Source: a virus. From it: a stretch of 37,179 nucleotides of DNA. The stretch spans positions 1 to 37,179 of IMG/VR virus record IMGVR_UViG_3300009420_001166. One strand, given 5' to 3'. A program made the translations under genes and the position numbers. Each line of letters starts with the position of its first letter. Within the stretch, counting starts at the first letter, position 1. Under the pieces are notes generated by a model. That model did not search any database. It was not told the origin of the DNA and saw only the letters and a list, made by a program, of their open reading frames with translations. Shown here one piece after another: positions 15,080 through 23,054 of the stretch.

Positions 15080-17386
15080 ATGAAAAACACTACTATTAAC
15101 TTTGACGCCAAATCAGGACTTGCTAAACTATTAGCGACTGAAAATCTACAAGTACAACATGATAATGTAACCACTGCTTCTTTTAACTTAGAAGACAGGA
15201 TACTTACTATTCCAGTTTTCAAAAATCCAAAAGGTGCAGTTTACGATATGTTAATTGCCCACGAAGTCGCTCACGCTTTACATACTCCTTTTAAAGGTTG
15301 GAGAAAAGCAGTAGAAGACAATGGTGATATCAGAGATTATATCAATGTATTAGAAGATACTAGAATTGACAAGATTATTAAGAAACAATATCCTGGTGTA
15401 GTTGCCGACTACCAAGACGGTTTCAAAATCTTATGGGCTGATAACTTCTTCGGTTGTTCAAATAAAGATTTAAATAAAGACTTAATGTTAATTGACAAGA
15501 TTAACCTTTTCTCAAAATCATCTGAAACATTACAATTTGACTTATCAGATATTGATAAAACATGGTTTGCTAAAGTAGACAAAATCAAATCTTTCAAAGA
15601 TGTTGTCGAACTTGCAAAAAAACTTTCAGATTGGCAGAAAAAACAAAACGAGAAGTTATTGAAACTTCCTGACTTTGATAGTCACCCCCTAGTAAAAGCA
15701 TACGGACAAAAAGAAAAGGAACAAGAAAGTGATAATTCACAATCATCTTCTCAATCTCAATCGTCTGACCAATCTAACGAAGAGACGGAAGGTAGAGAAA
15801 ATAAACAAGACGGAAACAAATCTTCAAAAAAAGAAGGAGACAACTCATCAAAATCAGAGAACGGAAAAAGCGACAACAACGGAGACGGCGAAGACAAGGA
15901 AGATAAACCTACTAGTTTAGAAGACCAAGAAGCTAATCCAGACGGTGCCGGTGGTAAAGATGTAAAAATCAGTTTACCTTTGAAGTCTCTTACTAATGAG
16001 AACGCTGAACAAGCTACTCAAAAAGATTATGTTGATAATCAACACAGAGGTTATTCATATATGAGTTTGCCTGATAGTAACCTTGATGATATTATCATAA
16101 CTACTAAACAATGGTTAAACGAAAATATCAGAAAGTGTAAAGATACACCAAGTACATATTCAGATAACATGGAAAGATTTAAGAAATTCCATAAAGATAG
16201 TAAGAAGACTATTCAGTATCTTGTAAAAGAATTTGAAATGAAAAAATCTGCTGACGGTTATAAGAGAATGACTACCGATAAGACTGGTATCTTGGATCCT
16301 CTTAAACTAAAAGACTATAAATTTTCAGAAGATATTTTCAAAAGAATGTCTATTATTCCTGACGCTAAAAATCACGGTATGATTTTATTACTTGATTGGT
16401 CTGGAAGTATGGCACCTGTTATTGATAAGACGGTTGAACAATTATGTCAACTAGTTTGGTTTGTAAAACAAATCAATATTCCTTTCAAAGTGTATTTCTT
16501 TTCAGACAAAATTGAGTTTAATGACCAATACAATTATAGAAATAGAGAAGCAAAAAGAAAGGCAATGAAATCCTTTGCATATAAAGCTGGTGACGCTCAC
16601 TTTGATGACTTCAATCTAGTTGAAGTTGCCTCTCATACAATGAAGAAGATGGACTTAGAACAATCTTTAATGTTCTTGTGGTCATACGGAAAACATTATG
16701 CAGACAATAACCACTGGAGAAATAACAACTATGTTGAGTATCTTTATCCACCAACTGCTTTTTACCTTTCATCTACACCTTTGAATGAAAGTTTGGCTGC
16801 AATGAATAAGATTATTCCATTGTTCAAACAGAAGTATCAAGTTGAAAAGTTATCGTTAATTACTTTGACAGACGGTCACTCTAATAATGACAACAAAACA
16901 ACTTACAAAACTAATGATGAAGGTCAACTTGTTCCTAGAAGAGAAGGTTACGGTAAGACAGCATTACTTAAAGTCGGCAGTAAGTATATAAAGACTAAAG
17001 GTAATACAACTGCTTTAGTACTTCAAGGACTTAAAAGAAAGTTTAATGTAACCACTATCGGTTTCTTCATTGTTAAGAGACCAAGAGGTTGGGACTTTGA
17101 GAGATATCTTGGACTTGACCATATCAAAGATTACTTTTTGAGAGACCAGAAAATGCAAATGTTAAAGAAAGAATTTTCTAAAAACAAATCATGTGCTGTC
17201 TCCCAAAACGGTTACAATGAATTTTATCTAATCAACGGAAAAGATATGAATATCGAAAACGGTCAATTAGATGAGATAAAAGAAGACGCTAAGAAAGGTG
17301 ATATTAAGAGACTATTCACCAAATCAATGAAATCCAAGACGGTATCCAGAGTGCTGTTGAGTAAATTTATTAAGCAGGTTGCCTAA
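15080..17386 (+). CDS. Metallopeptidase-VWA fusion protein (CobT-like / DUF2201-like)
   Basis: The 768-residue protein has an N-terminal gluzincin-like domain with HEVAH (61-65) followed by NVLEDTRID (89-97), which can supply the third zinc ligand. A long low-complexity linker of Ser, Gln, Asp, Glu and Lys spans about 210-295, and a C-terminal von Willebrand factor A domain carries the MIDAS motif DWSGS (439-443). VWA proteins of this type act with MoxR/CobS-family AAA+ ATPases, such as the one encoded next. In cobaltochelatase the CobT subunit has such a linker and VWA domain, but the peptidase motif suggests processing or remodelling of a protein. The ATG at 15080 follows AAAGG; an ATG at 15059 lacks a site. 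The predicted leader is about 26 nt. Confidence 0.8.
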   Translation: MKNTTINFDAKSGLAKLLATENLQVQHDNVTTASFNLEDRILTIPVFKNPKGAVYDMLIAHEVAHALHTPFKGWRKAVEDNGDIRDYINVLEDTRIDKIIKKQYPGVVADYQDGFKILWADNFFGCSNKDLNKDLMLIDKINLFSKSSETLQFDLSDIDKTWFAKVDKIKSFKDVVELAKKLSDWQKKQNEKLLKLPDFDSHPLVKAYGQKEKEQESDNSQSSSQSQSSDQSNEETEGRENKQDGNKSSKKEGDNSSKSENGKSDNNGDGEDKEDKPTSLEDQEANPDGAGGKDVKISLPLKSLTNENAEQATQKDYVDNQHRGYSYMSLPDSNLDDIIITTKQWLNENIRKCKDTPSTYSDNMERFKKFHKDSKKTIQYLVKEFEMKKSADGYKRMTTDKTGILDPLKLKDYKFSEDIFKRMSIIPDAKNHGMILLLDWSGSMAPVIDKTVEQLCQLVWFVKQINIPFKVYFFSDKIEFNDQYNYRNREAKRKAMKSFAYKAGDAHFDDFNLVEVASHTMKKMDLEQSLMFLWSYGKHYADNNHWRNNNYVEYLYPPTAFYLSSTPLNESLAAMNKIIPLFKQKYQVEKLSLITLTDGHSNNDNKTTYKTNDEGQLVPRREGYGKTALLKVGSKYIKTKGNTTALVLQGLKRKFNVTTIGFFIVKRPRGWDFERYLGLDHIKDYFLRDQKMQMLKKEFSKNKSCAVSQNGYNEFYLINGKDMNIENGQLDEIKEDAKKGDIKRLFTKSMKSKTVSRVLLSKFIKQVA

Positions 17387-17431
17387 TGAGGGATAAATCG
17401 TTGATAACCTTAGTGAAAAAAAATGAAAAAA

Positions 17432-17474
17432 TGCTCACTTTTCGCTTGACAAAGCTTTTAAAGTGTGGTATAAT
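17432..17474 (+). promoter_or_regulatory. TGCTC-type sigma70-like promoter for the AAA+ ATPase gene
   Basis: TGCTC (17432-17436), nine bases, TTGACA (17446-17451), 17 bp, TATAAT (17469-17474). An A-rich tract precedes it. The distance from -10 to ATG (32 intervening bases) is the same as for the VWA gene, so the pair is probably co-regulated. Confidence 0.85.
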
Positions 17475-17506
17475 ACTTGTATATAATGAAACAAAAGGAT
17501 AACACT

Positions 17507-18760
17507 ATGATAACACTAAATGAAAAACAACAGGAATTCGTAAACGCCTGTATAAAAATGTTTCCGAATAACGATACTTTAGATAACGCTGAATTGTTAT
17601 CAGTATCTAAATCTCTCGGCATGAATTTCAAACCACAATGGTTAGTTAGGAATACAGAGTTAAGAGTAGGCAGAGGAAGTTATAAGATTCCTAAGAATGG
17701 CGAAGTGCCAACTGCTACTAAAATCACAATGCCTAATGTCTTAAATGATAATGCTGTTGATGTACCAACAATACCAGAAGTTGCTCAGACTACTAAAGTT
17801 TCAGAAGCTGCTTATGTTGTTTCATCTTTAGTTGACAATCTAGTGCCTAACAAAGACGCTACTTTTGTTCCTTTTGGAAATCATCCTGATGTTAGAAACA
17901 TTGTTAAGTCAAAACAATTTTATCCAATATTCATAACCGGTCTATCTGGTAATGGTAAGACTTTTTCAGTTGTTCAAGCTGCCGCTGAGGCAAAGAGAGA
18001 ATTGATAAGAGTAAACATTACGATTGAAACCGATGAAGATGATTTACTTGGAGGTTACAGATTAAGAGACGGTAACACTATTTGGCAGAATGGTCCTGTT
18101 ATCGAGGCGATGGAGAGAGGTGCAATATTGCTCCTTGATGAAGTTGACCTTGCTTCTAACAAGATTATGTGTCTACAACCAATCCTTGAAGGTAACGGAG
18201 TTTATGTTAAGAAGATTAACAAATTCGTTAAACCAAGTGCTGGTTTCAATGTAGTCGCTACTGCAAATACTAAAGGTCAAGGAAGTGATGATGGTAAGTT
18301 TATCGGTACTAACATACTGAACGAAGCTTTCCTAGAAAGATTTCCAGTTACCTTTGAACAGCAGTACCCATCTGCTAAAACTGAACAGAAGATACTTAAC
18401 AACACTCTTGCTTTAACCGGTAAGAAAGATGTCGAGTATGTTGAGAAGTTATCAACATGGGCTGATGTAATCAGAAAGACCTACTTTGAAGGTGGGGTTG
18501 ATGAGATTATCAGTACCAGAAGATTAGTACACATTGTACAAGCTTACGGAATCTTTGGAAATAAGATGAAGGCGATTGAACTATGTACTAATAGATTTGA
18601 TAACGATACAAAAGCTTCTTTTGTTGACTTGTACACGAAAGTGGACGCCGGTGCTACTGCCGAGAGTATTGCTCAAGAGCAGAAAGAATCAGCGTTAAAG
18701 GAACAAATGATGTCCAATGATAGTGAGGAAGATAATGAGTCCGAAGAGGACTTCGTTTAA
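17507..18760 (+). CDS. cobS: MoxR/CbbQ/CobS-like AAA+ ATPase
   Basis: The 417-residue protein has a poorly conserved N-terminal third (about 1-120) and a AAA+ core: Walker A GLSGNGKT (145-152), the family hallmark DDLLGGYRLRDG followed by WQNGPVIEAM, Walker B LLLDEVD (208-214), and an NLL-ERF segment near the sensor region. Marine T4-like phages carry this gene widely under the name cobS, after the cobaltochelatase ATPase. The CbbQ/NorQ/MoxR family more generally remodels protein complexes together with a VWA partner, and exactly such a partner lies upstream. Cobalamin synthesis is therefore only one option; no CobN-like subunit is visible. I chose ATG 17507, preceded by AAAGGAT, over upstream TTG or ATG codons. 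The C-terminal tail is acidic. Confidence 0.85.
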   Translation: MITLNEKQQEFVNACIKMFPNNDTLDNAELLSVSKSLGMNFKPQWLVRNTELRVGRGSYKIPKNGEVPTATKITMPNVLNDNAVDVPTIPEVAQTTKVSEAAYVVSSLVDNLVPNKDATFVPFGNHPDVRNIVKSKQFYPIFITGLSGNGKTFSVVQAAAEAKRELIRVNITIETDEDDLLGGYRLRDGNTIWQNGPVIEAMERGAILLLDEVDLASNKIMCLQPILEGNGVYVKKINKFVKPSAGFNVVATANTKGQGSDDGKFIGTNILNEAFLERFPVTFEQQYPSAKTEQKILNNTLALTGKKDVEYVEKLSTWADVIRKTYFEGGVDEIISTRRLVHIVQAYGIFGNKMKAIELCTNRFDNDTKASFVDLYTKVDAGATAESIAQEQKESALKEQMMSNDSEEDNESEEDFV

Positions 18761-18785
18761 GAAATCTATCCATAGTGTGGTCCTT

Positions 18786-18816
18786 GGAGAGAGGTGTAGT
18801 GGCCTCTCTCCATCTT
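18786..18816 (+). terminator. Terminator after the AAA+ ATPase gene
   Basis: GGAGAGAGG (18786-18794) pairs with CCTCTCTCC (18803-18811), a perfect 9-bp stem with an 8-nt loop, followed by ATCTTT. The U tract is short but the stem is strong. Confidence 0.7.
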
Positions 18817-18834
18817 TACACTAATAAATTTGAA

Positions 18835-18842
18835 TATAAATA
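18835..18842 (+). promoter_or_regulatory. T4-type late motif TATAAATA before DUF3310
   Basis: A perfect late motif lies 12 bases before the ATG at 18854. Transcription from it would start inside or just after the AGAAGG ribosome binding site, so either the message is nearly leaderless or the motif is not used. Confidence 0.5.
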
Positions 18843-18853
18843 GAAGGTACATT

Positions 18854-19129
18854 ATGAAATACAAAGAAGAAAAAATTATAAAAGAAATTCAAACATATGT
18901 TGAAAGCACATATGGCGAACACTATAGTACAACCAAAGATGGTTTCCAAGTGCAAGATATGTTAAGACACTTGAATATAGATAAAGATTTTTGCCAAGCA
19001 AATGCTATTAAATACCTTTGCAGATATGGTAAGAAAGCAGGAAGAAACAGAAAGGATTTGTTGAAAGCAATCCATTATGTTATATTATTAATGAGTAGTG
19101 AAGACAACACCTTGAAGGGAGGTAAATAA
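18854..19129 (+). CDS. DUF3310 family protein
   Basis: The 91-residue protein contains the DUF3310 signature FCQANAIKYLCRYGKKAGR followed by DLLKAIHYV, common in small phage proteins sometimes annotated as nucleotide-kinase-associated. No enzymatic residues are established for the family, so function is open. The start at 18854 is the first ATG after AGAAGG. It is followed after two bases by the bS21 gene, whose ribosome binding site lies in its last codons, suggesting coupled translation. Confidence 0.75.
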   Translation: MKYKEEKIIKEIQTYVESTYGEHYSTTKDGFQVQDMLRHLNIDKDFCQANAIKYLCRYGKKAGRNRKDLLKAIHYVILLMSSEDNTLKGGK

Positions 19130-19131
19130 GT

Positions 19132-19341
19132 TTGAGTATACTTGTAACCGTTCGGAATGGTAACTTAGAACAAGCAATGAAAGTGCTTAAGAAAAAAGTT
19201 ATGAAAGAAGGACTTGTGAAGGAGATACGCCAGAGACAATTTTACGAGAAACCTAGTGATAAGAGGGTTCGTAAAAATAAAGAAATGGCTGCTGCCTGGA
19301 AAAAGAAGCAAAAGAAACTAAAAGCACAAAGAGGCTTTTAA
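19132..19341 (+). CDS. rpsU: Ribosomal protein bS21 homologue
   Basis: The 69-residue protein matches bS21: a short N-terminal beta part (LVTVRNGNLEQAMKVLKKKV) and a basic helix with IRQRQFYEKPSDKRVRKNKE, where the REFYEKP core of bacterial S21 is nearly intact, and a Lys-rich end. bS21 sits on the 30S platform near the 3' end of 16S rRNA and helps start translation on structured messages. Phage copies are known in pelagiphages and could replace the host protein to favour phage mRNA. The start codon is TTG, supported by GGGAGG eight bases upstream; no better ATG exists. Confidence 0.9.
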   Translation: MSILVTVRNGNLEQAMKVLKKKVMKEGLVKEIRQRQFYEKPSDKRVRKNKEMAAAWKKKQKKLKAQRGF

Positions 19342-19579
19342 ATGGAATTGTCCTCCTCACCGATTGTGAGTGTATATATAATACTGATAGGCTATTCATA
19401 AGACCTTATCAGAGGATATAGGGTGCCGTAGTTACCCAATGTAGATAGAACATTAAATACGGTGTCGCTAGAGTAAGTTAGGTATGAAAATGTCCTATGG
19501 TTCTGCTCTCTAAACTCTGAACCTAAAACCATGATTGTTTTGGTAGTACACAATTAAAAGAAACTACCACCTAATTGAT
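19342..19579 (+). ncRNA. Gene-free region with several stable hairpins; possible structured RNA
   Basis: I find no coding frame here. Consecutive RNA stems can be drawn: CTGATAGG (19384-19391) with CCTTATCAG (19404-19412, one bulge); TGCCGTA (19424-19430) with TACGGTG (19458-19464), enclosing AATGT/ACATT (19438-19454); CTAAAAC/GTTTTGG around 19523-19543; and TGGTAGT/ACTACCA near 19541-19569, which partly competes with the previous stem. A TATAAT lies at 19377-19382 but has no good -35. A small RNA or a long leader of hsp20 is possible; it does not fold as a tRNA. Confidence 0.35.
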
Positions 19580-19620
19580 TTGAAAGACTTGATAAATGAG
19601 ATATAATGATTATATAAATA
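19580..19620 (+). promoter_or_regulatory. Early-like and late promoter elements before hsp20
   Basis: TTGAAA (19580-19585), 16 bp, TATAAT (19602-19607), followed by a perfect late motif TATAAATA (19613-19620). Both could serve hsp20; the late start would be near 19626. Confidence 0.6.
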
Positions 19621-19625
19621 ACTAT

Positions 19626-19647
19626 GAGAATGCCATAATGGGTTCTC
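19626..19647 (+). promoter_or_regulatory. Hairpin at the 5' end of the hsp20 late leader
   Basis: GAGAA (19626-19630) pairs with TTCTC (19643-19647), starting exactly at the predicted late transcript start. A strong AAGGAGG ribosome binding site follows at 19673-19679. The layout resembles the leader of the AlkB-like gene. Confidence 0.4.
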
Positions 19648-19683
19648 TAACATTAACTTTGCTTACTAATAAGGAGGTTCATA

Positions 19684-20166
19684 ATGACCAATCATAAAGC
19701 AATCCACATTTTTAACAACCTAAGACCTATGACCGTAGGGTTTGATAGCGTATTCACTTCGTTTGAAGCACTATTAGATTTAACAGATAACGGTAGTAGA
19801 GTCCCAAACTTTCCACCATATAATATCGTAAAGACAGGAATGTTTACTTACGATATCGAATTAGCATTAGCAGGATATTCTAAATCAGATGTTTCTGTTG
19901 ATTATGCTGATAGCGTCTTAACCGTAAAATCTTTACATAAGAGAGAGGAACTAAAACCTTTCCATAAAGATGATGACATGGAAGACGGTGAAGAACAACC
20001 TGATTTTTTACACAAAGGTATTGCGAAAAGACATTTTAATAGGTCTTTCACAATCGCTGATGATGTAGAAGTGAAAGGTGCCGAACTCAAAGACGGACTT
20101 TTAAAGGTCAGTTTAGAGAAGATTGTTCCAGATAGTAAAAAACCTAGAACAATCAAAATTAAGTAA
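19684..20166 (+). CDS. hsp20: Small heat shock protein (Hsp20/alpha-crystallin, IbpA-like)
   Basis: Hsp20 proteins bind unfolding proteins and hold them for refolding. The 160-residue product has a short N-terminal arm, an alpha-crystallin domain from about residue 40 (NIVKTGMFTYDIELALAGYSK to GLLKVSLEK) with the A-x-x-x-G-L-L consensus as AELKDGLLKVSL, and a basic tail PRTIKIK. An acidic insert (HKDDDMEDGEEQPD) sits in the loop region. Phage Hsp20 is a core gene of marine T4-like phages and may assist capsid assembly or protect host proteins. The start has a near-perfect AAGGAGG and a late promoter. Confidence 0.92.
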   Translation: MTNHKAIHIFNNLRPMTVGFDSVFTSFEALLDLTDNGSRVPNFPPYNIVKTGMFTYDIELALAGYSKSDVSVDYADSVLTVKSLHKREELKPFHKDDDMEDGEEQPDFLHKGIAKRHFNRSFTIADDVEVKGAELKDGLLKVSLEKIVPDSKKPRTIKIK

Positions 20167-20222
20167 GTCGCTGAATTAGATTCGGACATTACTTAATAAC
20201 ATACACAAAGGAAAACGGTTTA

Positions 20223-20269
20223 AATAGGCGGTGGGAAGTGCACCAGATAGAATTCGACCGTCGCCTATT
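20223..20269 (+). other. 12-bp hairpin ending on the peroxiredoxin -35 box
   Basis: The arms at 20223-20234 and 20258-20269 pair over 12 bp with two G-T pairs. The right arm overlaps the first two bases of the -35 box. It may be a terminator for hsp20 without U tract, or an operator. Confidence 0.5.
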
Positions 20270-20296
20270 GACTTAATTGTTTAGTTATGTTATATT
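20268..20296 (+). promoter_or_regulatory. Sigma70-like promoter for peroxiredoxin
   Basis: TTGACT (20268-20273), 17-bp spacer, TATATT (20291-20296). The 11-mer CGCCTATTGAC over its -35 recurs at the promoter near 24980. Confidence 0.65.
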
Positions 20297-20320
20297 ATAG
20301 AGAATTAACAAAGGAATAAT

Positions 20321-20866
20321 ATGAAGAATGAAATGAAGATACCAAAGGTTACTTTTAGAGTACGAGAAGGTGACGAGATTTCATCGGAAGGCGGTTGTCC
20401 TATCGGTGGTGAATGGTTGAATAAGACAACAAATGATTATTTCAAAAATAAGAGAGTTGTATTATTCAGTCTACCTGGTGCATTTACGCCGACTTGTTCA
20501 AGTCAGCAGTTGCCAGGGTTTGAAGAACACTATGATACTATCACAAAGTTTACAATAGATGAAGTTTATTGTATTTCAGTAAATGATAGTTTCGTAATGA
20601 ATGCCTGGAGAGACCATATGGACATTGAGAAAGTAAAATTTATTCCAGACGGTTCAGGAAACTTTACAAGATTTATGGGAATGCTAATTGGTAAGAACCA
20701 TTTAGGTTTCGGTAATAGAAGTTGGAGATATATGGCAGTTATTAATAACGGCATTGTTGAGAAATGGTTCCAAGAAAAAGGTATCAACAATGAAGGAAAA
20801 GATGATGACCCATATGTAGAAACAACTCCAGAGAAGATGTTAGAATATTTACGACAAAGTGAATAG
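20321..20866 (+). CDS. Peroxiredoxin (Prx5/AhpE-type thiol peroxidase)
   Basis: The 181-residue protein reduces peroxides with a reactive cysteine. The active-site block SLPGAFTPTCSSQQLPGFEEH carries the peroxidatic Cys59 in the P-x-x-x-T-x-x-C frame, typical of the Prx5 subfamily with its PGAFTPTCS sequence. Later conserved parts include AWRDHMDIEKVKFIPDGSG and RYMAVINNGIVEKWF. A second cysteine at 26 (GGCPIGG) and one near 84 might serve as resolving residues, which is not certain. It stands alone between its own promoter and that of the clamp gene. It would protect the infected cell or phage enzymes from oxidative stress. Confidence 0.88.
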   Translation: MKNEMKIPKVTFRVREGDEISSEGGCPIGGEWLNKTTNDYFKNKRVVLFSLPGAFTPTCSSQQLPGFEEHYDTITKFTIDEVYCISVNDSFVMNAWRDHMDIEKVKFIPDGSGNFTRFMGMLIGKNHLGFGNRSWRYMAVINNGIVEKWFQEKGINNEGKDDDPYVETTPEKMLEYLRQSE

Positions 20867-20870
20867 GCTA

Positions 20871-20899
20871 TTGACAACAACGACAAAATGATATATAAT
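20871..20899 (+). promoter_or_regulatory. Sigma70-like promoter for the sliding clamp operon
   Basis: TTGACA (20871-20876), 17-bp spacer, TATAAT (20894-20899), a perfect consensus. A short dyad AATAG-G-CTATT (20862-20872) overlaps the -35 and could bind a repressor. Confidence 0.85.
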
Positions 20900-20925
20900 G
20901 TTTAAATAATGACAAAGGAGAATAC

Positions 20926-21594
20926 ATGATGAACTTATCTAGTGACACACTCGCATTGCTTAAAAACTTTGCAAATATAAATCAGAATATTTTAATTAAA
21001 CCTGGTAAGAAATTAAATACAATTTCTACTATGAAAAATATTCTAGCAACAGCAGACATCAAAGAAGACTTTGACCAGCAGTTTGCAATCTATGACTTAC
21101 CAGAATTTTTAAGAACGGTTGACTTATTTGAGACACCTAACTTGAAATTCAATGGTGGTTCTAGTGTAGGTATTTCTGGCAAAGACGGAAGGTCACAAAG
21201 TAAATATACTTTTGCTGACGAATCTGTTATTGTTTCACCTACCAAATCAATCTCAATGCCTGATACAGAAGTATCTTTCGTATTTAAGAAAGCAGATATG
21301 GAGAGATTAATGAAAGGTGTGGTTACTCTTAACTTACCTGACATTTCAGTTATTGGTGATGGTAAGAATATGATACTTCTTGCAGAAGATAGAAAGAATA
21401 AAGCTTCTAACAAGTTTGATATTCAGGTTGGCGAAACTGATAAAACATTTAAAGCGTTTTTCAAAGCAGAAAACTTTAAAATGTTAGCAGATGACTATGA
21501 TGTTGCAATCTCTAAACAAAAGATTTCACATTTTGTCAATAGAACAAGACCAGTGCAATACTGGATTGCTTTAGAACCTGAAAGTGAATTTTAA
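20926..21594 (+). CDS. gp45: Sliding clamp gp45
   Basis: gp45 is the trimeric processivity clamp of the phage polymerase and also the mobile activator of late transcription through gp55. The 222-residue protein (T4: 228) begins NLSSDTLALLKNFANINQNI and contains FDQQFAIYDLPEFLRTVDLF, a typical gp45 block, and FVNRTRPVQYWIALEPE at the end. AAAGGAG lies six to twelve bases before the ATG at 20926; a second ATG at 20929 is equally usable. It heads the block clamp, clamp loader, RegA, polymerase, in the T4 order. Confidence 0.94.
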   Translation: MMNLSSDTLALLKNFANINQNILIKPGKKLNTISTMKNILATADIKEDFDQQFAIYDLPEFLRTVDLFETPNLKFNGGSSVGISGKDGRSQSKYTFADESVIVSPTKSISMPDTEVSFVFKKADMERLMKGVVTLNLPDISVIGDGKNMILLAEDRKNKASNKFDIQVGETDKTFKAFFKAENFKMLADDYDVAISKQKISHFVNRTRPVQYWIALEPESEF

Positions 21595-21697
21595 TCAAGT
21601 TAAAATCGCAATCAAGTATGTAATAGGTGTAAGTGGTATCGTTTGTTGTATGATAACCTTATCACTTTTACTTAACCTATTACAAGGTACAATTTAA
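21584..21697 (+). CDS. Possible small membrane protein (37 aa)
   Basis: A GTG inside the end of gp45 opens a 37-residue frame with one clear hydrophobic segment (VIGVSGIVCCMITLSLLLNLL). It fills most of the 120-base gap between gp45 and gp44, which has no other explanation. The ribosome binding site is weak, so this remains a tentative call; a single transmembrane helix is the only feature. Confidence 0.35.
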   Translation: MNFNQVKIAIKYVIGVSGIVCCMITLSLLLNLLQGTI

Positions 21698-21714
21698 ATT
21701 ATGGAGTATATATT

Positions 21715-22659
21715 ATGGCAGACTTTTTGTGGGTTGAAAAATACCGACCAAAGACAATTGAAGAGTGTATCTTACCAGAAGATATCAAATCAACTTTTCA
21801 AAACTTTTTAAAACAAGGCGAAATACCAAATCTACTCTTATCAGGTACAGCAGGTACAGGTAAGACAACGGTTGCTCGTGCATTGTGTGAAGAGTTAAAA
21901 TGTGACTATCTTATCATCAATGGTTCAGATGAAGGTAGACAGATTGATACATTAAGAACTAAAATTAAGAACTTTGCAAGTACGGTTTCTTTAACCGAAG
22001 ACGCTAATCATAAGGTAGTGATTATAGATGAAGCAGATTATACAAATGCTGATTCTGTACAACCTGCCATGAGAGCATTTATGGAAGAATTCCATAACAA
22101 TTGTAGATTTATTCTAACTTGCAATTTCAAAAACAAAATCATACCACCATTACATAGTCGTTGTACGGTAGTAGACTTTAGAATTGTCAACGGACAAAAG
22201 AAGAAGTGTGCTGACGCTATGATGATTAGACTAGGTAAAGTATTAGATGACAAAGGTATTCCTTTTGACAAGAAAGTTTTGGCAGAGCTTATCATTAAAT
22301 ACTTTCCTGATTTCAGACGGACTATCAATGAACTTCAAAGATATTCTGTAAGAGGTAAGATTGATAGTGGTATTTTATTTACATTATCTGAAGCGAATAA
22401 CAAAGAACTAGTTGCTACATTAAAAGAAAAAAGATTTAATGATATGCGAAAGTGGGTTATACAGAATATAGATAAAGAGCCTACAAGTATGTTTCGTAAT
22501 CTTTACGAAGTACTATGGAAAGCACTTGAAGCTAAATCTATACCACAGGCAGTTTTAGTTATCGCCGGTTATCAGTACAAGGCAGCTTTTGTTGCAGACC
22601 AAGAAATCAATATGGTCGCTTGTCTTACCGAGATAATGGCAAATTGTAAGTTTAAATAA
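21715..22659 (+). CDS. gp44: Clamp loader large subunit gp44
   Basis: gp44 is the AAA+ ATPase that opens and loads the gp45 clamp with gp62. The 314-residue protein (T4: 319) has WVEKYRPKTIEECILP at the start, Walker A GTAGTGKT (44-51), Walker B VVIIDEADY and the arginine-finger SRC motif in LHSRCTVVDF, all as in RFC-type loaders. The C-terminal collar domain follows. Its last base is shared with the ATG of gp62 (TAATG), so the two subunits are translationally coupled. Confidence 0.95.
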   Translation: MADFLWVEKYRPKTIEECILPEDIKSTFQNFLKQGEIPNLLLSGTAGTGKTTVARALCEELKCDYLIINGSDEGRQIDTLRTKIKNFASTVSLTEDANHKVVIIDEADYTNADSVQPAMRAFMEEFHNNCRFILTCNFKNKIIPPLHSRCTVVDFRIVNGQKKKCADAMMIRLGKVLDDKGIPFDKKVLAELIIKYFPDFRRTINELQRYSVRGKIDSGILFTLSEANNKELVATLKEKRFNDMRKWVIQNIDKEPTSMFRNLYEVLWKALEAKSIPQAVLVIAGYQYKAAFVADQEINMVACLTEIMANCKFK

Positions 22660-23054
22660 TGGCTTACGAACTCAAAGAATACTTGAATAGTATTAACTTC
22701 AACAAAGATGATGTGATGAAGACAGACGATATTACCTGGGAAAAGAAGTACCCAGCGTATATTGTAAACAAGTGTTTATCTTATCATTATGACACCTTAT
22801 TCGCTGCCAACGAAATGAATGGGTATCATTTTCTTCCCAATAATATGCAGTATCATTTTTTACTAAATATAGTAAGAAAGAAAAAGCGTTTTGCTAAATG
22901 GATGAAGGCAGAAAAGCTTAAAGATTTAGACTATGTAAAAGAGTATTATGGTTATAGTAATGAGAAAGCTAAAACCGCTCTTAGCATACTGACTAAAGAT
23001 GATATTGAACATATAAAAAAATCCTTAAATAAGGGTGGGAGAAACAAAAAATGA
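22659..23054 (+). CDS. gp62: Clamp loader small subunit gp62
   Basis: gp62 forms the 4:1 clamp loader with gp44. The 131-residue product is shorter than T4 gp62 (187) but keeps the N-terminal pattern YELKEYLNSIN, the central YPAYIVNKCLSYHYDTLFAANEMN and the polymerase-operon position. The C-terminal part is basic. Overlap with gp44 at the start and with regA at the end (ATGA) shows one translated block. Confidence 0.9.
   Translation: MAYELKEYLNSINFNKDDVMKTDDITWEKKYPAYIVNKCLSYHYDTLFAANEMNGYHFLPNNMQYHFLLNIVRKKKRFAKWMKAEKLKDLDYVKEYYGYSNEKAKTALSILTKDDIEHIKKSLNKGGRNKK

Noticed and set aside
19342-19683. Possible extra tRNA in the gene-free region
   Set aside because: GGTTC and GAACC stretches suggest a T arm, but no acceptor and anticodon arms can be placed around them.
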